Assembly (NCBI GenBank): GCA_964484195.1
Contig: CAZAER010000005.1
Coordinates: 62,001 to 126,000 of the forward strand
DNA: 64,000 nucleotides
From: JALHOP01 sp964484195
GTDB lineage: Bacteria > Myxococcota > XYA12-FULL-58-9 > JALHOP01
Reading direction: 5' to 3'
Made by a program: the position numbers and the translations under genes. The notes beneath the pieces are model-generated. The model made no database searches. It was not told the origin of the DNA and worked only from the letters and a program-made list of their open reading frames with translations. Below are positions 1 through 8,505 of the stretch, piece by piece. Each line of letters opens with the position of its first letter. Positions within the stretch are counted from its first letter, which is position 1.

Positions 1-1812
1 GATGTGGACGGGGCTGCTGACACTGTCTGGGTCGCTAGACACCGTTCCCACAGCGCCGCTCCAGTTGCGCTGATAGAGCGTAACGCGGCTCTGCGAATCG
101 CGTGCGAATGTCGAGCGCACTGGATCGGCGAGCGGGTCTGCCGGGGCTTCCTCGCGTACCGTTACTTTCTTGTTGCTGTCGCGCGTGTAGTGGGCTGGAT
201 CGACGCTGCACGTGCTCGAGCATTGATTGCTGACGTCTTCGATCTCCTTGTTGATGACCACGTATTCTGCGCTGGTCCCCACCGACTCGTTCGTGACAAT
301 CACACGAACTTCCGTGCTCGAGAGCGGCTCGTACTCGAGGCGAATCAACTCGCCCGGAATGATGCCTGCCGCGGCGCGCCCATCCGTGGTGAACTCATGG
401 CCGCTGAGAAAATGTCCCGCAGCATCACGCTCGCGGGAGAGCATTGGGACGCGGCGGCGCCGCACCACGATTGGCGCCGACGCCGGGTAGCCGGTGAGGT
501 CAGTTCGAGCGTAGCTGTTGCCGGTGTAAGTGTAGCTCTCTCCGTCGAAGGTACTGAAGCTGACCGCGGCCAACAACGAGACCGAGTATGACAACGGCTT
601 TCCATACAGATCATCGATTGCGAAGCCCGAGTAGCTGTAACTGGTGACACCATATGCGGACGCGCCTGGTCCGTTATAGCGTGTCTCCGCAAGCGCTCCT
701 GTTGAATCGTAGATGAGGCGAATGGTGCTTCCATTCGGATCCTTGACCGTGCAGAGCTTCCCTTGAATGGCCGGGTTGGAGCTTGAGCAGCTGTCCGGTT
801 CGCTGGCGCCGTAGTATTTCAGATCGAGCTGCTGTTGCTTGGCGTTGAAGACCGTGACGAGTCTCGCCAGCGAGCTACCTTCGAAGACCAGTCGAGATTG
901 ATCGGGGTACTCTAGAATCCACTGCCCGCTCGCGTATCTCACCAGCGTGCCGTCGGGTCGTTCGGGCCGATACTTCGTCAGGGTCACCGAATCTTGGGTG
1001 TAGTACTCCGACTCGTTGGTGGGACGGACATGAAGCACGTCCGTACCAATGACTAGCCAATGGTCGTAGGTGTGAGTCCAGCCGATGCCGAGTCCATTGC
1101 TTGGCGTGGCTGCAATGTCCCACGCCCGAGGGGAGCCCGGCATCGCGCTATCGACGCGCATCAAGTCGTAGGCGACGCGGCGACTGGCGTAGAGACGGCC
1201 TAGTTGCAGACCACCAAGCTCGGTCGTGAGCGGGGCATCGTCGTGGTGAGACTTCCAGTCGAAGTAGCCCGTTGTGACGTCGATCGGATCGTTGACACCC
1301 TTGCACGGCTCACCAGGTGGTGGGGGAGGAGGCGCGCCCGGTGGAGGACCGCCAGGTCCTCCACCCGACGTCGGGTCGCCGCCGGGGCCGTCATCGCTGC
1401 ATTCGGGTGTGCTACCGCACTCGCCCGACCAGCTGTTGTTTTCATCGCAGGCTTCGACACCGCACGATGTAGTCGCGCCGCTCGGGGTACACGGGCGTTC
1501 TTCGCCGGGCACACAAGGGTCAGAGCACACTCCGCCACAACTGCCGCCGACTGGAAAATCGTAGTTCTCGGTTCCGCGTGGGCGGCAGGTCTTCTCCCAC
1601 TCACCAACAGTGCACCACCACAGACGTTTGGTGATGCACTTATCCTCGGGCGCGCAGTACATGATCGTGGGAAGCCCGGTTTCACCGACGCAGCCCTCGC
1701 CTCCGAGCTTTACAACGAGCCCGTCTCCGCAAGGTTGGGGCTCTGCCGCTGCGGAAACAGGAATCAGCAGCAGCAAGAGCAAAGCAGGAAAATGCCGAAG
1801 TACGTCGAGCAT
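1..1812 (-). CDS. Rhs/YD-repeat-type secreted protein, N-terminal part (truncated by window edge)
   Basis: The minus-strand frame is open from an ATG at 1812 to base 1 without a stop, giving 604 codons that continue outside the window. Residues 1-23 form a signal peptide (a Leu-rich core LLLLLLIPVS followed by AAA/E). A Cys-rich stretch follows (about residues 28-145, many C-x-C-like pairs), then a Gly/Pro linker. From about residue 180 the sequence reads PIDVTTGYFDW, the hallmark opening of the DUF6531 domain that heads Rhs/YD-repeat proteins, and the rest is Tyr/Asp/Ser-rich beta sequence with RLIYDSTGALAETRY, a YD-type repeat. Rhs proteins build a beta-cage shell that often carries a C-terminal toxin; whether one exists here cannot be seen. 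No clear Shine-Dalgarno precedes the ATG, so the start rests on the signal peptide. Confidence 0.8.
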   Translation of the reverse strand, partial: MLDVLRHFPALLLLLLIPVSAAAEPQPCGDGLVVKLGGEGCVGETGLPTIMYCAPEDKCITKRLWWCTVGEWEKTCRPRGTENYDFPVGGSCGGVCSDPCVPGEERPCTPSGATTSCGVEACDENNSWSGECGSTPECSDDGPGGDPTSGGGPGGPPPGAPPPPPPGEPCKGVNDPIDVTTGYFDWKSHHDDAPLTTELGGLQLGRLYASRRVAYDLMRVDSAMPGSPRAWDIAATPSNGLGIGWTHTYDHWLVIGTDVLHVRPTNESEYYTQDSVTLTKYRPERPDGTLVRYASGQWILEYPDQSRLVFEGSSLARLVTVFNAKQQQLDLKYYGASEPDSCSSSNPAIQGKLCTVKDPNGSTIRLIYDSTGALAETRYNGPGASAYGVTSYSYSGFAIDDLYGKPLSYSVSLLAAVSFSTFDGESYTYTGNSYARTDLTGYPASAPIVVRRRRVPMLSRERDAAGHFLSGHEFTTDGRAAAGIIPGELIRLEYEPLSSTEVRVIVTNESVGTSAEYVVINKEIEDVSNQCSSTCSVDPAHYTRDSNKKVTVREEAPADPLADPVRSTFARDSQSRVTLYQRNWSGAVGTVSSDPDSVSSPVHI

Positions 1813-1859
1813 GGAGCCACCAAGGAGGGAGAAGGTGCTCCGGTTTAGCAGATTCTGTG

Positions 1860-1887
1860 ATAATCAGCTCTAGGAATTTTGTGACAA
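1860..1887 (-). promoter_or_regulatory. Possible sigma-70 promoter for the Rhs-type gene
   Basis: On the minus strand TTGTCA (1887-1882) and GATTAT (1865-1860) are separated by 16 bases, in an AT-rich patch between the pilI stop and the Rhs start. Assigned by eye only. The 118-base gap holds nothing else I can name. Confidence 0.3.
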
Positions 1888-1930
1888 TTTTGTCGATTTG
1901 GAGGTTTCGACGTAGTCGCTGCCACTTCCG

Positions 1931-2716
1931 CTAGATAGCTCGACGGCGACTGAAGACACCCATAGCGATGAGGAGGATGACCGTCGCGTAGGCGACCCCG
2001 TAACCGATCCCTAGGCCCAGAAAAGCGCCCGTTACTGGGAGCGAGTTCGCCGCTTGGACACGCACCGAGAGGTTCTGCAGATCCGGGAGCAACATATAGG
2101 CGACCTTCAGGACGTATCCCGTGGTCTGTCCATCCTCGATCTGACGATTGGCGAATCGCGACACGTCATCCGCGAGGTCACCGGCGACGACAATTCCGGC
2201 GGCGTAAGAGGCGGCGAGCGCCGGCACTGCTATCGTCGAGAACATGAGCGCTATGGCGGCCACCACGGCGATCTCGACGAGAGCTAGTGGCCATTGCGCC
2301 CAGAACGCCGCTGGCACCGAGTCGCCGTACACCCATGTCGTGACGGCGGTCGCCACAATCATAACGCTGACCACCGCCCACATTGCGAAAACCACCCCGA
2401 GGTATTTGCCCAGGATGAAGGCCCAACGCGGGATCGGTCGCGCGAGGACCGGGAATGCGGTGCGCTTGGTGATTTCGCCTGCGAACGTGATCACCGCGAG
2501 AGCGATCGTCATGGCGCTGCCGATCAAGCTCGCGGCGCCCAAGCCAATGTCGACGATGAGGCGTGCCCGTTCGCCAATGGCGATGGCGGCCGCGGTAACG
2601 GACAAGCCGACCAGGACGATGCCGAAGGCAAGGCCAATGAGAAGGAGCTTGTTGCGAAGCGCCTCGATAGCGGTCGTGTAGGCGATGACGCGAGAAGAGC
2701 GAAGGCCGGCAATCAC
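1931..2716 (-). CDS. pilI: ABC-2 type transporter permease, PilI-like
   Basis: A 261-residue integral membrane protein with about six hydrophobic segments (near residues 24-48, 58-78, 101-127, 143-170 and 225-255) and an E-I-T-K-R-T-A-F-P-V-L-A-R-P-I motif after the second, typical of ABC-2 permeases. The GTG start at 2716 overlaps the stop of the upstream ATPase (GTGA). Order and strand (pilin, TPR protein, ABC ATPase, ABC permease) match pilA-pilG-pilH-pilI of Myxococcus xanthus, where the PilGHI transporter is needed for pilus assembly. The gene name is inferred from that synteny; as a family it is simply an ABC exporter permease. Substrate unknown. Confidence 0.75.
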   Translation of the reverse strand: MIAGLRSSRVIAYTTAIEALRNKLLLIGLAFGIVLVGLSVTAAAIAIGERARLIVDIGLGAASLIGSAMTIALAVITFAGEITKRTAFPVLARPIPRWAFILGKYLGVVFAMWAVVSVMIVATAVTTWVYGDSVPAAFWAQWPLALVEIAVVAAIALMFSTIAVPALAASYAAGIVVAGDLADDVSRFANRQIEDGQTTGYVLKVAYMLLPDLQNLSVRVQAANSLPVTGAFLGLGIGYGVAYATVILLIAMGVFSRRRAI

Positions 2717-3645
2717 GACGGGCGTGCTCCTTTTGCATCCGCGATGAATAGCTCCTCGAGCGAGGCACGCTGCCCATGCATTTCGACGATGTCGACTCCG
2801 TTTTTGCGGAGCACGTCGACGGCGCCGTTGGCGCTTTGCAGGTCGCGCATGTGGAGCACGATGGCTTCGGGTCGCTCCTCGATGGTCGCGGCCAGCGAGC
2901 CGAGGCCTGTGCGGGCGTCAGCAGACAGTTTGCTGACCACGATCTGCACTCCCTGGCTCGAGACGGGGACCAGGTCGGCAAGCTTACCGACGCGGGTCGT
3001 GCGTCCACCCATGACGATGGCGACGCGGTCGCAGATCATCTCGGCGTCGGGCAGGATGTGGGTCGAGAAGAAGACCGTCGTGCCGTTGGCGCGAAGCTCG
3101 AGCATGATCTCGCGTACGTCGGCGCGGCCGAGTGGATCGAGACCGCTCATCGGCTCGTCGAACACCACGAGCTGCGGCTGCGACACCAAGGCCTGCGCAA
3201 TGCCGACGCGCTGAAGCATGCCTTTCGAGTAGCTCTTCAGGCGTGTGTCCGCCGCCGCGCCCAAACCGACGCGCTCGAGCAACGTCTTGGCGCGCGTCTT
3301 GGCGTCTTTTGAAGAGAGCCCGGCGAGCAAGCCGTGTGAGGTGACGACTTCACGTCCGGTAAGGTGCTCCGAAAAGTAGGCGCGCTCGGGGAGAAAGCCG
3401 AGCTTCTCACGGCTGGCCGGATTCGTCGGCCGCTCGCCGAAGAGTCGGATCTCACCGCTCGTCTGCTGCAGCAGACCCAAGATGGCTTTGATGGTCGTCG
3501 TCTTGCCGGCGCCGTTAGGCCCCAGGAAGCCGAAGATCTCGCTCTGGGCGACCGTGAAGCTCACATCATGCAGGATGCGCGCGGTTTTCGACCACAAGTG
3601 GGTCCTGACCGCGTAGGTGAGCTTGTCGACTTCGAGGACGTTCAT
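2713..3645 (-). CDS. pilH: ABC transporter ATP-binding protein, PilH-like
   Basis: A 310-residue ATPase. Walker A GPNGAGKTTT is at residues 42-51, the signature is YSKGMLQRV, Walker B is LVVFDEPMSGLDP, and the switch region reads FFSTHILPDAEMICDR. Residues about 235-305 form the small C-terminal accessory domain common in ABC-2 exporters. ATG at 3645 overlaps the stop of the upstream gene and its own stop overlaps the permease start, so the three genes are translationally coupled. It would energise the permease encoded next to it. The name PilH (the ABC ATPase of myxobacterial pil clusters, not the response regulator called PilH in Pseudomonas) follows from gene order. Confidence 0.85.
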   Translation of the reverse strand: MNVLEVDKLTYAVRTHLWSKTARILHDVSFTVAQSEIFGFLGPNGAGKTTTIKAILGLLQQTSGEIRLFGERPTNPASREKLGFLPERAYFSEHLTGREVVTSHGLLAGLSSKDAKTRAKTLLERVGLGAAADTRLKSYSKGMLQRVGIAQALVSQPQLVVFDEPMSGLDPLGRADVREIMLELRANGTTVFFSTHILPDAEMICDRVAIVMGGRTTRVGKLADLVPVSSQGVQIVVSKLSADARTGLGSLAATIEERPEAIVLHMRDLQSANGAVDVLRKNGVDIVEMHGQRASLEELFIADAKGARPS

Positions 3646-4556
3646 TCGACAGGTTCTGCGTCTTCCAGAAGTGGTGGATACCAGCCGCTGGCGGAGCGAT
3701 CGCTTTCGGCTCGTCGCCCCAGGCGCAAGCGCATGTTATCCGAATCGGAGATTGGAGCGCCATTTTGCTCCAGTCGATAGGGCTTACCAAAGGGATCCGA
3801 CGGAGGCTCGGTGAGGTAGCCGCCCCGTACGAGGTCGGTAATCTGCTTTGGCGGATGGCCTTGCTCATCCTTGTAGCGCTGCACGAGCTTGCTCAAATAC
3901 TGGAGCTCCACCTCGAGCCGCAGCGCTTTTTTTCGCTCGATGTAGGTCGCTCGTAGCTGCTCATCGCGCGTGCGCTCGAGGATGGAATCGATGAGTTGAA
4001 TTCCTATCTGTGGCTGTCCCGCTCGTGCGGCGATGCGCGTAGCGAGTTGTGCAGTGAGTGGGGGCGCTTCAGGGTGTTGCGAGGCCAGTGTGAGAACCTC
4101 GGCGGCGCGTCCATAGTTCCCCTCGAAGTAGTAGAGGTTGAACCCAAGGTAGTAGGCGATCTGCCAGACATCGGGACGGTAGGTCAGTCCTTGTTCGAGC
4201 AGCGCGTCGGCCTTGCGTGTGTCCATGCCGCGCAGGGTCAACGCTTGCCCCGCGAAGAGGTAGGCGCTCTTGAAATACGGGTCGAGCGAAAGTGCACGCC
4301 GCAATAGCGGTTCCAGGAGAGGGTAGGCTCGATTGTGGTAGCTTGCTGTACCGAAGTGCTCGAGCGAGCGCATCCAGTAGTAGTCGGCCACGAGACTGTC
4401 GTAGCCCAAGCTCACCAGTTTCAGCGACGCGATGGATGGCAGGGTCTCGAGCTCGACGTCCGGCTCGAGCAGTTGGATCTCGTCTAGTCGGGCGTGAAGA
4501 AAGTACGTCGCGGCTGAGACGAAGAGCGCAGCAAGGATGAGAGCGAGACGCTGCAC
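3642..4556 (-). CDS. pilG: TPR-containing membrane-anchored protein, PilG-like
   Basis: A 304-residue protein starting at GTG 4556, eight bases after the second pilin. Residues 3-22 are a single N-terminal hydrophobic anchor. The following sequence has TPR-like helices, such as YPLLEPLLRRALSLDPYFKS and ADALLEQGLTYRPDVWQIAYY. The C-terminal part carries YKDEQGHPPKQITDLVRGG and SDPFGKPYRL, a pseudopilin-like segment (compare the GxxP..L..L and DPWGxPY motifs at the C-termini of type II pseudopilins). Position between pilin and pilH matches pilG of Myxococcus, a gene with no clear enzymatic role. Annotation is by synteny plus TPR content. Confidence 0.6.
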   Translation of the reverse strand: MQRLALILAALFVSAATYFLHARLDEIQLLEPDVELETLPSIASLKLVSLGYDSLVADYYWMRSLEHFGTASYHNRAYPLLEPLLRRALSLDPYFKSAYLFAGQALTLRGMDTRKADALLEQGLTYRPDVWQIAYYLGFNLYYFEGNYGRAAEVLTLASQHPEAPPLTAQLATRIAARAGQPQIGIQLIDSILERTRDEQLRATYIERKKALRLEVELQYLSKLVQRYKDEQGHPPKQITDLVRGGYLTEPPSDPFGKPYRLEQNGAPISDSDNMRLRLGRRAESDRSASGWYPPLLEDAEPVE

Positions 4557-4564
4557 GTTGCGAG

Positions 4565-5041
4565 CTAGTTGGTTAGATCATCCGCTGAAGAGGTGCACGC
4601 GCTCGCGCTGACGGTGCCGTTGCAGAGCAGATTGGTTTCATCGATGCGCCAGCCATCGTTGAAGGCGTCGGCGTCGATGTTGCCCATCGCGGTCGCGACG
4701 AATGCGGAGGTCGATTCGGTTGCGCCGCCGACGTTGGCTTCATTGATGGTAGCCGCGGCCGGTTTCTGCGTGGGAACCACCGAACCGCCGCCAGCGCGGT
4801 ACGTGTAGCGGTTGCCGGGCTCTGGCGTGAAACCCGCTGTGCCGCAGGCGTATGTGCTGTACTCGGCGGCGTTGGCCTTTTTGGCGGTGAAGATCGACTT
4901 GAGGTTGAGCTTGGCTTCAGACTGTTTCGACTTGGCTTGGAAGCGCGCGAAGTTGGGGATGGCAATCGCTGCCAGAATACCGATGATCGCGACGACGATC
5001 ATGAGCTCGATGAGCGTGAAGCCGTTTCGTCGAACCTGCAT
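4565..5041 (-). CDS. Type IV pilin, second copy
   Basis: A 158-residue prepilin starting at ATG 5041. The leader MQVRRNG is followed by FTLIELMIVVAIIGILAAIA, the class III signal cut by PilD before Phe, with Glu at +5. Helix alpha-1 continues as NFARFQAKSKQSEAKLNL, nearly identical to the upstream pilin. The C-terminal half holds a Cys pair (C around 148 and 155, in CNGTVSASAC). It lies 87 bases downstream of the first pilin on the same strand and probably shares its promoter. The two differ mainly in the loop after the helix and the tail. It may be a minor pilin or an alternative major pilin. Confidence 0.9.
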   Translation of the reverse strand: MQVRRNGFTLIELMIVVAIIGILAAIAIPNFARFQAKSKQSEAKLNLKSIFTAKKANAAEYSTYACGTAGFTPEPGNRYTYRAGGGSVVPTQKPAAATINEANVGGATESTSAFVATAMGNIDADAFNDGWRIDETNLLCNGTVSASACTSSADDLTN

Positions 5042-5128
5042 TGTGTCTCGCCCCCGCGAAAGAAAACTCTCCCAAGAGAAGAAAGTGGGCAGCACCACCG
5101 GGCGCTGCCCACTGTCGGGACACAATTA

Positions 5129-5626
5129 CTAGCTATCCTTGCCCACGTCGTCGGCGGGTTGGGTGGCGGTGGTCGCGCATGTGGTGCTCGACGCCTGAGT
5201 GCCGTTGCAGAGATTGTTCTGGTCGTTGATGTTCCAACCGTCCAAGAACGCGTCCGTATCGATGTTACCCATCGCGGTGGCGCTGAACGCAGTTGTCGAT
5301 TCCGCAGCAACGGTCACGTTCGCCTCACCGAGCGTCGCGGCGGTCGGCTTCGCCGTGGGAATGACCGAGCTGCCACCACCGCGGTAGGTGTACCGGTTGC
5401 CGTTTTCTGGGACGAAGTTACAGGTGCCGCACTCGAAGGTGTCCTTCTCGGCAAAGTTCGACTTCTTCGCGACGAAGATCGCCTTCAAGTTCGCTTTCGC
5501 TTCCGACTGCTTCGACTTCGCTTGGAACTTGACGAAGTTCGGGATCGCGATCGCGGCGAGAATGCCGATGATCGCGACGACGATCATGAGCTCGATCAGG
5601 GTGAATCCCTTTTGTAGCTTGCGCAT
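5129..5626 (-). CDS. pilA: Type IV major pilin
   Basis: A 165-residue prepilin (ATG 5626). Leader MRKLQKG, then FTLIELMIVVAIIGILAAIA with Glu5, giving the N-methylated hydrophobic helix after PilD cleavage. The body includes ECGTCNF, a Cys pair close to the helix, and a second pair CNGTQASSTTC near the end; the protein terminates in DVGKDS, so the last residue is serine. A sigma-54 promoter lies about 86 bases upstream of the start codon (5712-5727), as in Myxococcus, where pilA is controlled by PilS/PilR. It is the first gene of a likely pilA-pilin-pilGHI transcript. Confidence 0.93.
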   Translation of the reverse strand: MRKLQKGFTLIELMIVVAIIGILAAIAIPNFVKFQAKSKQSEAKANLKAIFVAKKSNFAEKDTFECGTCNFVPENGNRYTYRGGGSSVIPTAKPTAATLGEANVTVAAESTTAFSATAMGNIDTDAFLDGWNINDQNNLCNGTQASSTTCATTATQPADDVGKDS

Positions 5627-5711
5627 TGCTTATGTGCTCCTAACGCATCTCTCGATAAAAAAGGTTGAGTGCCCGTCGTGGGGATCACGTCGTGCTCGGT
5701 GCTCCTGCTGG

Positions 5712-5727
5712 AGCAACCGTAGTGCCA
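5712..5727 (-). promoter_or_regulatory. Sigma-54 (-24/-12) promoter for pilA
   Basis: The minus strand reads TGGCACTACGGTTGCT, matching the sigma-54 consensus TGGCAC-N5-TTGC[AT] at every fixed base, with correct GG-to-GC spacing. It points towards pilA and predicts a leader of about 75 bases. Sigma-54 promoters need an enhancer-binding protein such as PilR; no pilR gene is in the window. Confidence 0.85.
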
Positions 5728-5852
5728 AACGGCCAATCGCGCAAAAAAGCTTAGCGAACCGGCTTGCGAGCTTTGCGGGGAGCACGAGGTGACGAAAACT
5801 GTCGTTTCTCGAGGAGCTGGTGACAAAATTTGGTGGGTGAGGACGTAGCACG

Positions 5853-7664
5853 ATGCAGGTTTCGGACACACACAGCGAACCGCGCTACTGGCGACTGCGC
5901 TGGGTTGTGCTCGTCCCGCTTGCCGTCGCTTATTGGGCTAGCCTGCCTCATGCGGTGCAGACTCTGGACAGTGGTGACATGGTCACCAGCGCGTGGGGCC
6001 TCACCGTTGCGCACGCACCCGGATACCCACTTTACGTGTGGATCTACCACACGCTCATGACCGTTATCGCGGTCGGCACCCCGTTCTCGCGTGCTGCGTT
6101 CATCACGTCGCTCTGTATGCTCGGGAGCATTGCGCTCCTGCTCAGGCTATGCCGCGACTGGCTCGGCGTGTTCGCGGCGGCCGCCATGGCAACCCTCACG
6201 GTGGTGTGGCGTTATGCGGTGCTGCCTGACGTTTTCGCTCTCCACCTGTTGCTCTCGAGTGCGCTCATCGTTGTTTGCTTCACGATGACGGGTCCGGCGC
6301 GCATCTATGTTGGAGCGGCCGTTTTTGGGCTCGCCGCCGCGAACCATCACTCCATTCTCTTCCTCGCGCCTCTTCTCGTGCTGGTCGCGCTCGAGGAACC
6401 ATCGCGCTTGAAGGCGAGTCTCGCGTTGGCGACCGGTGCCACGCTCGCCGCCGTTCTTTATGCCTCGCTGATGTTGCTGGACGTCGACCACGTCAACTCG
6501 TTTGGCGACCTCAGCTCGCTGCGGGGGCTGCTCTGGCATTTTCTGCGACGTGACTATGGGACGTTCAGTCTCAATTTTGTTGGCGGTACAGCGAACCCCG
6601 GCGCGGTCGCCCGCGATCTGGTCGCCACCTTCGGGACCCCAGGCCTTGCCGCGACGATGCTGGTCATCGCTGGTGTATTGACCGCGGTGCGGGCGCGCGC
6701 GCCGGTCTCGCGACCATGGTGGGCGCTCCTTGCTTGCCTCGTCATCTATTTCGCGACCTTCGTGCCCCGGCTCAACTTGGGGGGGGAAGACGGGCATGCG
6801 ACGCTCATCCGCGAACGCTTCTTCCTTTTGCCGCTCCTCATGCTTACGGCGCTCGCCGTCACCGCTCCGGTCCTTGCTGGCTCGCGACTCTGGTTGCGGC
6901 GCGTTCTTGCTGGCGTCTTGGCAGTGGTCGCCCTGGTGCAGGCCGCCACAGCGGACCTGTACGATTTGCGTCGCGATGTCGTCGTCGAGGAGTACGCGCG
7001 CAACCTTCTGAAAACCGCCGTGAGTCAGCGAACGCCGGCGATCGTCATGGTCGACTCGGACACCAAGTTATTCGCCTTGCGGTACGTGCAAGCTACTGAA
7101 CGCGGGTATGACGACGTTTTCATCGTTCCCCGCGCCAGCGTTTTCGCGAATCGCTTCCTTGCCAAGGCGAAGCAACGCTGGCCGGCTTTGAGCTACGATC
7201 CTGAGCTGCTACGCAGCAAGAAGAGCCTCGACATCTTCGCTCAATTCTTCGTGCCCAACATGGAGCACTTCTCGATCATCCACGTCATGCCATTCACCTC
7301 GTCGCGCGGCCGCACAACGTTCTATCCACTGGGGCGTGTCTTGGAGGCGGGCTCGGGCGGCGCTATCGCCGAGGTGCCGTTCATCGATCCGACGCCGCCT
7401 GCTTACCGAGCAGACTCCGCGGACTTCGTGGACACCAAGGCAATGTTTGCGGAGTACGCCTACTATCATCTGGCTCGCGGCAAGGCGGTCCTCGAGCAGG
7501 GCAATAAGGACGGGGCCCGTCGCGCCTTTCTCGACGGCCTCGCACGCGTGCCATATTGCATCCCTTGTCTGCGCAACGCATGCCAACTCGAAGTCGAGGA
7601 GTCGGAGCGCTGCAGTGCGGCGCTCTCCAAGCTCGAAGAAACCGAGTACGACTATTTCAGATAG
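5853..7664 (+). CDS. DUF2723-type GT-C membrane glycosyltransferase
   Basis: A 603-residue polytopic membrane protein with about ten hydrophobic segments in residues 10-390 and a soluble C-terminal part. The motif LDSGDMVTSAWGLTVAHAPG followed by YPLYVW (residues about 35-60) is the diagnostic first loop of DUF2723, a family related to protein O-mannosyltransferases (GT-C fold, acidic residue in the first outer loop). The start ATG has GAGGA about 12 bases upstream. It lies divergently from pilA and runs into pilD, so a role in pilus or pilin glycosylation is a reasonable guess but not shown. The C-terminal part (residues 500-600) is TPR-like and Cys-containing (CIPCLRNAC). Confidence 0.8.
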   Translation: MQVSDTHSEPRYWRLRWVVLVPLAVAYWASLPHAVQTLDSGDMVTSAWGLTVAHAPGYPLYVWIYHTLMTVIAVGTPFSRAAFITSLCMLGSIALLLRLCRDWLGVFAAAAMATLTVVWRYAVLPDVFALHLLLSSALIVVCFTMTGPARIYVGAAVFGLAAANHHSILFLAPLLVLVALEEPSRLKASLALATGATLAAVLYASLMLLDVDHVNSFGDLSSLRGLLWHFLRRDYGTFSLNFVGGTANPGAVARDLVATFGTPGLAATMLVIAGVLTAVRARAPVSRPWWALLACLVIYFATFVPRLNLGGEDGHATLIRERFFLLPLLMLTALAVTAPVLAGSRLWLRRVLAGVLAVVALVQAATADLYDLRRDVVVEEYARNLLKTAVSQRTPAIVMVDSDTKLFALRYVQATERGYDDVFIVPRASVFANRFLAKAKQRWPALSYDPELLRSKKSLDIFAQFFVPNMEHFSIIHVMPFTSSRGRTTFYPLGRVLEAGSGGAIAEVPFIDPTPPAYRADSADFVDTKAMFAEYAYYHLARGKAVLEQGNKDGARRAFLDGLARVPYCIPCLRNACQLEVEESERCSAALSKLEETEYDYFR

Positions 7665-7686
7665 CTTGCTCGCCTTAGCGGACTGG

Positions 7687-8505
7687 ATGTTCGCTCCGTA
7701 TTTCTTCGTCGTCGGCGCCACCGTCGGCTCGTTTCTCAACGTCGTTATTGGACGACTCCCGGACGGCGAATCCGTCGTCAGTCCGCGATCGCGGTGCCCT
7801 CGGTGTCTCAAGCAAATCGCCTGGTACGACAACATCCCCATCGTCAGCTGGATCGTGCTCAGAGCCAAATGCCGCAACTGCAAGGCGCCGATTAGCGCAC
7901 GTTATCCGCTGGTCGAGCTACTCATGGGCTGCATCGGTGCTGCGTCGTACGTGCAGATCGGGCTTAACTGGCAGCTCCTCGTCTGGTTTCCCATCGCCGC
8001 CACGCTGCTCGCCATCACGTTTCTCGATATCGATCACTGGTGGGTTCCCGATGTGCTCACGTTCCCATCCATGGCCTGGGCGCTCGCCGGTGCTTTCCTG
8101 CCCGGCGGCATCAGTTGGCTCAACGCGCTCCTGGGTCTCATTCCTGCTCTCCTGCTTTGGGCCCTCGCGTGGGTGTTCTTGAAAATCACCAAGCGCGAGG
8201 GGCTCGGCCTCGGTGATGTGAAGCTCCTCGCCGTCATGGGGCTGCTCTTGGGGCCGATGGGAGCCGTCACCGCGTTGTTTTTCGCGGCGATGCAAGGCGC
8301 GGTCATCGGCATCGTCGTCATCGCCACCGGGGGTCACAAAACTGCCCCACAGCCAGCGAGCGACGACGGCTGGGTGCCTCCTCCGCGCGCAATTCCCTTC
8401 GGGCCGTTCCTGGTGCTCGCGACCTACGAGCTGGTGCTCGTCCCTGACGTTTTCGCGGACATTCCCGCGCGGATTGCGACGGCGCTCTTGCCGCTCATGC
8501 AATGA
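7687..8505 (+). CDS. pilD: Prepilin peptidase / N-methyltransferase PilD
   Basis: A 272-residue polytopic aspartic protease that removes prepilin leaders and methylates the new N-terminus. GSFLNVVIGRLP is followed by the zinc tetra-cysteine motif CPRC...CRNC of the methyltransferase domain. The two catalytic aspartates sit in FLDIDHWWVPDVLTFP and GLGLGDVKLLAVMG. ATG 7687 is used; a TTG at 7666 in frame would lengthen it by seven residues. Its stop overlaps the next start (ATGA). The substrates are presumably the two pilins encoded 2-3 kb away on the other strand. Confidence 0.93.
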   Translation: MFAPYFFVVGATVGSFLNVVIGRLPDGESVVSPRSRCPRCLKQIAWYDNIPIVSWIVLRAKCRNCKAPISARYPLVELLMGCIGAASYVQIGLNWQLLVWFPIAATLLAITFLDIDHWWVPDVLTFPSMAWALAGAFLPGGISWLNALLGLIPALLLWALAWVFLKITKREGLGLGDVKLLAVMGLLLGPMGAVTALFFAAMQGAVIGIVVIATGGHKTAPQPASDDGWVPPPRAIPFGPFLVLATYELVLVPDVFADIPARIATALLPLMQ

